Source: an uncultured Pseudomonadota bacterium
GTDB taxonomy: Bacteria > Myxococcota_A > UBA796 > JAFGLY01
Length of the DNA: 32,276 nucleotides
Assembly (NCBI GenBank): GCA_937912125.1
Contig: CALDOK010000512.1
Coordinates: 1 to 32,276, forward strand
Reading direction: 5' to 3'
How positions within the stretch are numbered: the first letter of the stretch is position 1; every line of letters begins with the position of its first letter. The notes beneath the pieces were generated by a model, which saw nothing but the letters and a program-made list of their open reading frames with translations, ran no database searches and was not told the origin of the DNA. Made by a program: the position numbers and the translations under genes. Positions 16,330-23,496 of the stretch are shown here, one piece after another.

Positions 16330-17067
16330 ATGCCTGCGTCGCACGGTCCCCACGCCGCTCGTCTCCGCTGGCATCAGATCCTGGTGTTGGCGTCGGTGGT
16401 GGTGATCACCGACGTGGCAGGCGTGGCCTGGCTCACCCGCGATGTGCACCGGCCCACTCCCCTCGCCGACGCCGAGGGCGCCATGGGCCCCGCCACCCCC
16501 AGCCCAGAGATCCTCGACGAGGAGATGTCTCGCGCGGTGCGCCGCTTCGCGCTCCAGAGCGGGCTGAACCCCTCCGATCTTCCAGAGCTTCCCCAGCTGT
16601 GGGATGAGTACAGCAGCGTGGATCTGGCGGCTCGCGAGGTGGACGTCGAAGATCGGGCAGCGGTGGTGGCAGCCTTCGAGGGCTACCTGAGCGGCATGTC
16701 CTCCACCGGTCCGGGCGGGGGTATGGGAGTGCGCGGCGGTGGATCAGGACAGCGCGGTGGCGGCGGCGGAACAGGACAGCGCAGCGGCGGCGGCGGCGGC
16801 GGCGGCGGGCAGGGGAGCGGAGGCGGCGGCGCCAAGCCGGGCGTGATGCTTGCTCCAACCATCGCCAGGTTCGACGAGATGCAAGCCCTGCGCCTGACCA
16901 AGCTCGCCCAACAGATGGGCGTCGATCCGGCCCTGGTGATGCCCCCTGACACCCTCCGCCAGGCTGCGTTGAGCAGCGAAGATGTCCAGAGCGACGCGTC
17001 CATGACCTTGCTCGAGACCTACCACTCCACGCTCATGGCGCTCGATCCGAACCCCGAAGGCGACTGA
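16330..17067 (+). CDS. Hypothetical membrane-anchored protein with glycine-rich linker
   Basis: 245 aa from the ATG at 16330, which has GGAG 6 nt upstream. An adjacent GTG at 16327 is an alternative. A membrane helix spans about 16-35 (ILVLASVVVITDVAGVAWL). A helical segment (about 55-120) includes MSRAVRRFALQSGLNPSDLP. Residues about 130-168 are almost only Gly with Ser, Gln and Arg. A second helical segment begins PTIARFDEMQALRLTKLAQQ. No family is recognised. The Gly run is encoded by GGC repeats and includes a duplicated 11-nt element. The protein has the same layout as its upstream neighbour, but I see no clear sequence similarity between them. Confidence 0.7.
   Translation: MPASHGPHAARLRWHQILVLASVVVITDVAGVAWLTRDVHRPTPLADAEGAMGPATPSPEILDEEMSRAVRRFALQSGLNPSDLPELPQLWDEYSSVDLAAREVDVEDRAAVVAAFEGYLSGMSSTGPGGGMGVRGGGSGQRGGGGGTGQRSGGGGGGGGQGSGGGGAKPGVMLAPTIARFDEMQALRLTKLAQQMGVDPALVMPPDTLRQAALSSEDVQSDASMTLLETYHSTLMALDPNPEGD
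16718..16835 (+). repeat. GGC-rich repeat encoding a polyglycine linker
   Basis: It includes about eight consecutive GGC units (16785-16809) and two copies of CAGGACAGCGC (16745-16755 and 16772-16782), offset by 27 nt and so in frame. The tract is prone to length change by slippage. Confidence 0.65.
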
Positions 17068-17110
17068 TCCACAGGGGCCGGCCGCCACGGGAGCGGGCTC
17101 GAGCGGCCCG

Positions 17111-18166
17111 TTACTCCGCCTTGGTGGCCGCCCTGATCACCGTCAACGGCTGGGCCGTGATGTCCACCTGGTCCATCAGCGAGCCTTGGATGATCTCATC
17201 GAGGTTCGCGGGCTGGTCCAGGTAGCCGAGCTCCACCAGGAAGGCGTTGTCTGCCTCGAGGGTCGTGCGCAGGGATGGCAGCTCGGGTGACAGCACCAGG
17301 CTGATGAAGCGTCGCCGGGCGAAGTTGCCGTTGACCTGCATACATGCGTGCTGGGTTCGGGCCGCGGGCTTGCCGGAGTCTCCGGCAAGCCAGATGGCGG
17401 CTTGGCGTGGATCTTCGTTGAGGTAGTGGAAGGCCTGCTTGATGGCGGTGAGCACCGCCAGGCCGACATCGCGGTGACGCCCGGTGAGGCGCTCGCTGAA
17501 GACCACCGTCGCGAAGAGCTCCGAGGTGGCCAAGGCCTTGGCGGTTTCCTGAGCCTCGGTGCTGAAAAACTCGGGATCCCACAGGGAGGCCGCATCGGCA
17601 GCCGAAGAGGTGGCCTGGTCGTTGCGATCTGCGGGGACGAGCTGCCAGTCATCGGCGGTCAGGCCGGCGGCGCGGGTCTGCTCGATCAGGAAACGATGGG
17701 CCGGGGTGCCCTTGGTGGTGGCCACGCGAGCGCCCCGAAGTTCCTGGACCGAGCTGATCTCGGCGCCCGAGGGGACCACGATGCCGAGGCGTCCTGCTGA
17801 GCCCAGGTTGGCCACGATGCTGGTGCCGTCGCCCCGGGCGCTCAGGCGCAGGGCGTGGGACTCGTCGGTGAACACCACGTCGGCCTGCTCGGCGAGGAGC
17901 GCGAGATCCTCGCGGCTCTCGGGGGCCTCGAAGCGGGCCTGGATGCCGTTCTGGGCCAGGATGTCGGTGTTCTGCAGCACCACGCCCATGTGACCCGCGA
18001 AGAGCAGGCTGCGGCGGGGGAAGACGATGAGTACCTGGCTTGGCTGGGGCCACAGCAGGACGGCGAGCAGGATGGCCGCGCCGATGGCGACGACGGCAGC
18101 GGCGCCAAGGACTCTGGGACTTGCCAGGCGGGAGCCCTTGGTGCTCCCTGACTCCGCCGTGCTCAT
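17111..18166 (-). CDS. Substrate-binding protein of the NMT1/SsuA-like type, membrane-anchored
   Basis: 351 aa. The ATG at 18166 has GAGGAA 4 nt upstream. Residues about 18-42 form a hydrophobic segment (VLGAAAVVAIGAAILLAVLLW) without an obvious cleavage site, so it is probably an uncleaved anchor. The remainder resembles periplasmic binding proteins for nitrate, sulfonate or thiamine precursors: GVVLQNTDILAQNGIQARFE, ADVVFTDESHALRL, VQELRGARVATTKGTPAHRF and an AIKQAFHYLNEDPRQAA helix. No ABC permease or ATPase gene is adjacent, so it is either an orphan receptor or served by a transporter elsewhere. The ligand is unknown. It is convergent with the glycine-rich membrane protein and divergent from the glycosyltransferases. 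Confidence 0.78.
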   Translation of the reverse strand: MSTAESGSTKGSRLASPRVLGAAAVVAIGAAILLAVLLWPQPSQVLIVFPRRSLLFAGHMGVVLQNTDILAQNGIQARFEAPESREDLALLAEQADVVFTDESHALRLSARGDGTSIVANLGSAGRLGIVVPSGAEISSVQELRGARVATTKGTPAHRFLIEQTRAAGLTADDWQLVPADRNDQATSSAADAASLWDPEFFSTEAQETAKALATSELFATVVFSERLTGRHRDVGLAVLTAIKQAFHYLNEDPRQAAIWLAGDSGKPAARTQHACMQVNGNFARRRFISLVLSPELPSLRTTLEADNAFLVELGYLDQPANLDEIIQGSLMDQVDITAQPLTVIRAATKAE

Positions 18167-18292
18167 GGTGTTCCTCGGTGGTTCGATCTGCCTCGCTCTC
18201 CCCGTGGTCTCGGGTGAACGGTGCGATGCCGCCATGATATCTACCCCCAGCCCCCGGGGCCATGCCGCGAGTCCGGGGCCGAGCTCTCCCCC

Positions 18293-19189
18293 ATGCTGTC
18301 CACCTCGACCCAAAGGCTCGAGCCTCCCTCGCTGGAGAAGCTCTACGTCAGGGCGCCCAATCATCTGGGCGACGGGGTGATGGCTCTGCCCGCCATCGCC
18401 GCTTTAGCCAGTGCGGCGGGCGCTTGCCGCGTCGCCGCCCCCGCCTGGGGAGAGGTGCTCTACCGGGGAACCGGCGCCCACTGGGTGCCCATTCGCGACC
18501 GACCTGAGCGGGACGAGGTCGCGGTGCTGCTCGCGCCCTCGTTCAGAGCAGCCTGGCAGGCGCGCGGGGCTCGCTTGCGCGTGGGCCTCGCCACCGATGG
18601 CCGCTCGCTGCTCCTCAGCCGCTCAGTGGCCCCCGGCCGTGGGCACCGTCGCGACGACTACGCTTCCGTGGCCGCCCTCGTCGGTGTGCAGGTCCAGGCG
18701 GAACCCAGCTTCGAGGTCAGCGGCGATGAGCGCGCGCGCTGGGCGCACCTGCCGGTCCACCTGGGGCTCAACCCCGTGAGCGTCAGCGGTGAGCCCGTGC
18801 AGTGGCCGGGCTTCGCCGCCCTGGCGGCGGCGGTGGATGGGCCCGTGCGGGTCTACTGTGGTCCCGGTGAGGCCGAGCAGGCCTGCGCCATGGTCCCCGG
18901 CGCGCCGCTGCTGGACGGGCTCCCCCTGGGTGAGCTGGCGGGCGCGCTGCAGCGCTGCCGGGTGTTGGTCTCCAACGACAGCGGCGTCGCCCACTTCGCC
19001 GCGGCCTGTGGCGTGCGGGTGGTGGTGATCCACGGCTCCACCACCGCGGCTCGCACGGGGATCGCGGGGGCTGTTCCCATCGAGGGGCCCTCGCTCAGCT
19101 GCCGGCCGTGCTACCGCAAGCGCTGTGATCTCGGCGTGCCCTGCTTGGTCCGCATCGAGGTCCAGCGCGTGCTGCAGGAGTTGATGTGA
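18293..19189 (+). CDS. Glycosyltransferase family 9 (heptosyltransferase-like), first of five
   Basis: 298 aa. The acceptor-side motif is LYVRAPNHLGDGVMALPAI near residues 16-34, with the Asp expected for catalysis. The donor side has VLVSNDSGVAHFAAACGVRVV, followed by SLSCRPCYRKRCDLGVPCL, both typical of ADP-heptose:LPS heptosyltransferases. The usual Lys before Trp-Pro is Val here (EPVQWPGF), which may alter donor binding. It is a cytoplasmic or peripheral enzyme. The ATG at 18293 is preferred to an upstream start at 18221. It ends in a 4-nt overlap with the next gene and heads a five-gene transcription unit that probably builds LPS core or another surface glycan. Confidence 0.85.
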   Translation: MLSTSTQRLEPPSLEKLYVRAPNHLGDGVMALPAIAALASAAGACRVAAPAWGEVLYRGTGAHWVPIRDRPERDEVAVLLAPSFRAAWQARGARLRVGLATDGRSLLLSRSVAPGRGHRRDDYASVAALVGVQVQAEPSFEVSGDERARWAHLPVHLGLNPVSVSGEPVQWPGFAALAAAVDGPVRVYCGPGEAEQACAMVPGAPLLDGLPLGELAGALQRCRVLVSNDSGVAHFAAACGVRVVVIHGSTTAARTGIAGAVPIEGPSLSCRPCYRKRCDLGVPCLVRIEVQRVLQELM

Positions 19190-20079
19190 GCGAGCCGACG
19201 CTGGTGGTGCGGTTCTCCTCGTTGGGGGACGTGGTGCTCTGCGGGGCTGTCACCGCAGATCTCGGCCCCGTGATCTTCGTGACCAGCCGCGCCTGGGCCC
19301 CAGTGGCCAGCCGGCTTCCGGGGGTCGCGCAGGTCGTCGCCCTCGAGCCGGGCGAGGGGGTCGCCTCCTTGGCCCGCCGCATCCCGCCCCACGGCCGGAG
19401 GGTGGACCTGCATGGCAGCCTGCGCTCCCAGGCCCTGGCCCTGCTGCTGGGGGGCGTCTGGGATGTGGTGGACCCCCAGCGGCTTCGCCGCCACCTGCGG
19501 GTCGCCTTCAAGGCCGCCCCTGCCAGCCCGGTGGTCCAGCGCTACGGGGCCGCGGCGCGGGCTCAGCCCGCTCCGGTCCCCTGGCTCGAGGTCGACGGCC
19601 CCCGGGACGCGCTGCTGGTGGCGCCGGGAGCCCGGCACGCCACCAAGCGCTGGCCGGTGGAGCTGTACGCCCAGGCGCTGGCCCAGGTCGACGGGCCGAT
19701 GGTGGTGCTGGGGGGGCCTGGCGAGCAGCGGGCTTGCGGTCAGCTGGTGGATGCCCTGGGCCCCAGGGCGGAGCTGGTCTGCGAGGCTGGCTTCGAGGGC
19801 GTGTTCCGGGCGCTCGGGCGCGGCAGGGCTTGCCTGGCGGGTGACACCGGCCTGGCTCACCTCTGCGCCGCGGCGGGCATGCCGGTGGTCACCATCTTCG
19901 GCTCCACCCACGCTCAGGATGGCTACTGGGACCAGCGCTGCACGCCGGTCCAGCTCGCGCTTCCCTGCCGGCCCTGCGCCCGCTTCGGGCGTGACCGTTG
20001 CCCCTTCGGCGATCTTCGCTGCCTCGCGGGGCTCCCCCCAGAGGCGGTCCGTCGGGCTGTCTTGCAGGTGATGGCGTGA
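19186..20079 (+). CDS. Glycosyltransferase family 9 (heptosyltransferase-like), second of five
   Basis: 297 aa from a GTG overlapping the previous stop (GTGA). The N-terminal motif is LVVRFSSLGDVVLCGAVTA, with the catalytic Asp in LGDVV. The donor side keeps the Lys in APGARHATKRWPVELYAQAL and has ACLAGDTGLAHLCAAAGMPV and LALPCRPCARFGRDRCPFG. All key positions look intact, unlike its upstream paralogue. It probably transfers heptose from an ADP-linked donor to a lipid-anchored acceptor on the cytoplasmic side. The tandem pair suggests two successive additions. Confidence 0.87.
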   Translation: MSEPTLVVRFSSLGDVVLCGAVTADLGPVIFVTSRAWAPVASRLPGVAQVVALEPGEGVASLARRIPPHGRRVDLHGSLRSQALALLLGGVWDVVDPQRLRRHLRVAFKAAPASPVVQRYGAAARAQPAPVPWLEVDGPRDALLVAPGARHATKRWPVELYAQALAQVDGPMVVLGGPGEQRACGQLVDALGPRAELVCEAGFEGVFRALGRGRACLAGDTGLAHLCAAAGMPVVTIFGSTHAQDGYWDQRCTPVQLALPCRPCARFGRDRCPFGDLRCLAGLPPEAVRRAVLQVMA

Positions 20080-21134
20080 CCTGGCACGTCGTCACGGGGG
20101 ACGCTCCCCCCGGGTTCACGGGGGGGGTAGCCAGCTGGACCGAGCGGGTCTGCACGGGGCTCCACCAGGCGGGCCTGCCCGTGGTGTTGCATGCCCGGGG
20201 GGCGCGCCTTGCCGGCCGCTTGGCCGAGGCCCGTCACGACGTGGATCAGGTCTTCCCGGTCCGCCGCATCCGGACCCACCGCTGGAATCGACAGCAAGCC
20301 CGGGCCGTGGCGACCGCCGTGGGGCCACAGCTGAGGGCGGGTGACCGCGTGCTCGCCACCACCTGGCCGACGGCACCGGGGCTCGTGGAGCCCTGCCGGG
20401 CCCTGGGGCTGCCCCTGGTGGTGGTGGTGCACGGCAGCGAGATCACCCGGCTCGACCGTGCCCCACCGGGATTGCTGTCCTTGGCCTCCTACGCCCGCTT
20501 TGTCTCGGTGTCCCAGTTCCTGGCCCAGCGGCTCGCGGAGCTGGGGGTTCAGGCCGCTGTGCTGCCCGCTCCGGTGGACCCAGTAGTGGATCCACCCGGG
20601 CCGGAGCTGCGGCAGGGCTTGCTGGTGGTGGCCCGCTGCACCGCCCTCAAGGGCATCGAGCGCGCCATGGATCTGGGACAGGCCTTGGGCTGGCCGGTGA
20701 CCGTGGTGGGTGAGGGGCCGGCGTTGCCTGCGCTGCGCCAGCATGCGGCCGGGCTCGGGGTGCCCGTGCTGTTCGAGGGGCGCGCGAGCTGGGAGCGCAC
20801 CGCGCAGCGCTACCGTGGCGCGCGTCTGGTGGCGCAGCTGTCCCGGCAGGACCTCGACGGCAGCGGCGCAGAGGGGCTGGGCCTGGTGGTGCTCGAGGCC
20901 ATCGCCCACGGAGCGCCCGCGGTGGTCTCGGGGGTAGGCGGCCTGCCCGAGGCGGTGGGGCCTGGCCTGGTGCTGGAGGCCCCGGACGATCCGGTGGCGA
21001 GCGCCTCCGCCGTGCGGGGGTGGCTGGCCGCGGGGGACCCCATCGCCGCGCAGCGCGCATGGCTCGGGGCTCATCACGGCGTCAGGCGCACGGTGGACGC
21101 GCTGCGCGCTGCGGTCCAGGATGTTTCCCCATGA
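20076..21134 (+). CDS. Glycosyltransferase family 4, third of five
   Basis: 352 aa from a GTG overlapping the previous stop by 4 nt. This start gives VTWHVVTGDAPPGFTGGVAS, a good GT-B opening with its Gly-Gly acceptor loop. A start at 19998 would add unrelated residues. The middle has VVVHGSEITRL and RFVSVSQFLAQRLAELGV. The donor half has LLVVARCTALKGIERAMDLG, VTVVGEGPALPALR and the E-x7-E region GAEGLGLVVLEAIAHGAPAV. It is a retaining transferase using a nucleotide sugar. The specific sugar cannot be told. Confidence 0.87.
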   Translation: MTWHVVTGDAPPGFTGGVASWTERVCTGLHQAGLPVVLHARGARLAGRLAEARHDVDQVFPVRRIRTHRWNRQQARAVATAVGPQLRAGDRVLATTWPTAPGLVEPCRALGLPLVVVVHGSEITRLDRAPPGLLSLASYARFVSVSQFLAQRLAELGVQAAVLPAPVDPVVDPPGPELRQGLLVVARCTALKGIERAMDLGQALGWPVTVVGEGPALPALRQHAAGLGVPVLFEGRASWERTAQRYRGARLVAQLSRQDLDGSGAEGLGLVVLEAIAHGAPAVVSGVGGLPEAVGPGLVLEAPDDPVASASAVRGWLAAGDPIAAQRAWLGAHHGVRRTVDALRAAVQDVSP

Positions 21135-22231
21135 GGATTCTCCACCTCTACCGTCCTCAGGTGCCCGACCTGAGGGCCCAGGCCATCCAGGTCACGCACA
21201 CCTGCCACGCCTTGGCGCGGCGGGGCCACCATGTCCAGCTCTTCGTTCAGGTCCTGGCCGGCTACGAGCGAACGGTGGCCGCCGCCTTGGCGCCCTACGG
21301 CCTCGAGCCGCACCCCGGCTTGCGCGTCGAGCTGCTGCCTTGGCAGCACCCTGGCGTGGCCGGGCTGGACTTCCGGCAGCGGGTGCTGCGCTCTCTGGCC
21401 GCCCGGCGAGGCCAGGGCGTGGTGGTCTACGCTCGCACCAAGCGCCACGCGGCCGCGCTGGCGAGGTGGCGTCGCGCCCTGGGCTTTGCGCTGGTCTTCG
21501 AGTCCCACGAGGCCGAGTCCGCCCAGGCGATGGAGCGCGGTGAGCCCCACCAGGCCATCGCCCAGCTCGAGGCACGAGTGCTGCGGGGTTGCGACGGCCT
21601 GGTCACCAACTGCGAGGGCACCCTCGAGGTGCTCGAGGAGCTGCATGGCCCGCTGCTGCCCACGGCTCGTCGCGCCATCCACAACGGCACGGACCCCGCG
21701 CGGCGGCGCCCCCTCGTCCCCCATGAGGGCATCATGGCGGGCTACCTCGGCTCTCTGCGCGCCTACAAGAACATCCACACCATGATCGAGGCCGCCGGGT
21801 TGCTGCCCAGTGGCTATCGGCTGCGCCTGGTGGGCGGTGTCGAAGGTCACGCTGAGTTCGCACGGGCCAGGGAGCTGGCGGGCGCCCGGGTCAGCGTGAG
21901 CCCTGCAGTGCCCTACGCCATGGTCCCCGAGCTGCTCGCGGCGCTGGACGTGATGGTGTTGTCCCTGGGGGACGATCTCTACGGGCGGCGGCTGGCGTCA
22001 CCGCTGAAGCTCTGGGACTACCTGGCCACGGGCCGACCGGTCGTGGCGCCTGATCTCCCCTCCGTTCGCGTGGCCGCGGGCGACGCCTTTGTGGCCTACC
22101 AGCCCGGCGACGCCGCGTCCCTGGCGCGGGCCATCCAGCGCGCCGCGGCGGCTGGAGCGCAGCCCCCGCGCTTGCGCAGCTGGGACGACCGGGCCGCGGA
22201 GCTCGAGGCCTTCTTCGGGGAGCTGCGATGA
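21131..22231 (+). CDS. Glycosyltransferase family 4, fourth of five
   Basis: 366 aa. The ATG at 21131 overlaps the previous stop by 4 nt (ATGA). The acceptor half reads MRILHLYRPQVPDLRAQAIQ, then FESHEAESAQAM and CDGLVTNCEGTLEVLEEL. The donor half has IHNGTDPARRRP, GYLGSLRAYKNIHTMIEAAG, and SPLKLWDYLATGRPVVAPDL in the place of the usual E-x7-E region, as in GT4 enzymes with a K-x-x-D/E-Y motif. It is a cytosolic or membrane-associated sugar transferase in the same operon. Sugar and linkage are unknown. Confidence 0.86.
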   Translation: MRILHLYRPQVPDLRAQAIQVTHTCHALARRGHHVQLFVQVLAGYERTVAAALAPYGLEPHPGLRVELLPWQHPGVAGLDFRQRVLRSLAARRGQGVVVYARTKRHAAALARWRRALGFALVFESHEAESAQAMERGEPHQAIAQLEARVLRGCDGLVTNCEGTLEVLEELHGPLLPTARRAIHNGTDPARRRPLVPHEGIMAGYLGSLRAYKNIHTMIEAAGLLPSGYRLRLVGGVEGHAEFARARELAGARVSVSPAVPYAMVPELLAALDVMVLSLGDDLYGRRLASPLKLWDYLATGRPVVAPDLPSVRVAAGDAFVAYQPGDAASLARAIQRAAAAGAQPPRLRSWDDRAAELEAFFGELR

Positions 22232-23370
22232 GCCCCGCGGCCGGCCCCACCAGGGTGCTCTACCTGCTCCGCTACTACCCCACGCTCACCGAGACCTTCG
22301 TCTACCGGGAGATGCGGGGGCTGCTGGAGCGAGGCGTGGCCGTGTCCGTCGGTACCCTCGGCGGCCGGGCCGATGGCGCGCTGCAGGACGAGCTTCCGGC
22401 CGTGACCGTGCTCCGTCCCCCCACCGGGCTCGCCTACCTGTCCCTGCTTCTGCAGCTGGCGCCGATCCTGATCACACGCCGTGGGCGGGCCCAGCTGGCA
22501 TGGCTGAGGCGGGATCTGCGCCTCAAGGACGCCCTCAAGGCGCTGTGGCTCGCGCAGCAGGCTCGCTGCTTCGATCGGGTCCACGTGCACTTCGCGGGTG
22601 AGGCCGCGGCCTGGGCCCTCGTGGCCCGACGCCTGCACGGAGTCCCCTTCACCGTCACCGTGCATGCCGTCGATCTCTTCAAGCCATCGCCCTCCCTGGG
22701 AGATCTGCTCGAGGGCGCCGCGGAGGTCTTCACCATCTCGCGCTACAACCAGCAGATCCTCGAGGAGCGCTACGGCGTGCGCGCACGCCTGGTGCGCTGT
22801 GGGGTGCCCCCGTGGCCGGGCCCGAGCGCCGATCCGGGGCGACAGCCGTTGGTGATCGTCGCGGTGGGCCGCTGGGTTCCCAAGAAGGGGTTCGACCTGC
22901 TGGTGCGCGCCGTGGAGTCGCTGCCGCGCCCCGTCGAGCTGCTGTTGGTCTCGGACGCGCCCCGGGAGCTGGCTTCCGACAGGGTGCGTGTGCTGGGCTT
23001 GTTGCCCCCGTCGGAGCTGCGCGAGGTGATGGCTGGAGCTGGGCTGGTGGCCTTGCCCTGCCGGCGAGCGCCGGATGGAGACCAGGACGGGGTGCCCGTG
23101 GTGCTCATGGAGGCCCTCTCCGCGGGGATCCCGGTGCTGAGCACCCCGGTCAGCGGAGTGCCGGAGCTGGTGGATACCAGCGTTGGCTGGCTCGTTCCAG
23201 CCGATGACGAGCCGGCGTTGTGCGCCGCCATCGGCGAGATCGCCGCCCAGCCGGAGGAGCGCTTGGCGCGGGGGCGGAGGGGACCGGACCAGCTGGCCGG
23301 GCGCGGCTTCACCGTCGTCAGCCAGGTGGAGGGCATCCTCGCGGCCTGGGAGGCAGCCCAGCCCGACTGA
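22228..23370 (+). CDS. Glycosyltransferase family 4, last of five
   Basis: 380 aa. The ATG at 22228 overlaps the previous stop by 4 nt. The N-terminal segment LLRYYPTLTETFVYREMRGL is characteristic of GT4 enzymes of exopolysaccharide and colanic-acid type (WcaL/AmsK-like). Next are VHVHFAGEAAAWALVARRLH, FTVTVHAVDLFKPSP and FTISRYNQQILEERYG. The donor half has VAVGRWVPKKGFDLLVRAV and DGVPVVLMEALSAGIPVLST. A hairpin follows the stop. It may finish the oligosaccharide begun by the four upstream enzymes. Confidence 0.88.
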   Translation: MSPAAGPTRVLYLLRYYPTLTETFVYREMRGLLERGVAVSVGTLGGRADGALQDELPAVTVLRPPTGLAYLSLLLQLAPILITRRGRAQLAWLRRDLRLKDALKALWLAQQARCFDRVHVHFAGEAAAWALVARRLHGVPFTVTVHAVDLFKPSPSLGDLLEGAAEVFTISRYNQQILEERYGVRARLVRCGVPPWPGPSADPGRQPLVIVAVGRWVPKKGFDLLVRAVESLPRPVELLLVSDAPRELASDRVRVLGLLPPSELREVMAGAGLVALPCRRAPDGDQDGVPVVLMEALSAGIPVLSTPVSGVPELVDTSVGWLVPADDEPALCAAIGEIAAQPEERLARGRRGPDQLAGRGFTVVSQVEGILAAWEAAQPD

Positions 23371-23377
23371 ACTCCCG

Positions 23378-23394
23378 CCCCGGCGTCGCCGGGG
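23378..23394 (+). terminator. Hairpin after the glycosyltransferase operon (no T-run)
   Basis: CCCCGGC (23378-23384) and GCCGGGG (23388-23394) pair perfectly around a 3-nt loop, 7 nt after the last stop. No T-tract follows, so it may stabilise the 3' end instead of terminating alone. Confidence 0.4.
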
Positions 23395-23401
23395 TCACAT
23401 G

Positions 23402-23430
23402 CTGTCACATTCCGCGCTCCAGGGTACAAT
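23402..23430 (+). promoter_or_regulatory. Promoter of the HD-GYP gene
   Basis: CTGTCA (23402-23407), a 17-nt spacer, then TACAAT (23425-23430). The -10 has 5 of 6 consensus bases. Transcription would start about 60 nt before the ATG at 23497. Confidence 0.55.
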
Positions 23431-23496
23431 GCTCACTACGCTGTGCCGATGAGTTCCTGGGAAGGTTCCCCTCGCGCCCGCTGACCAGGAGATTCC

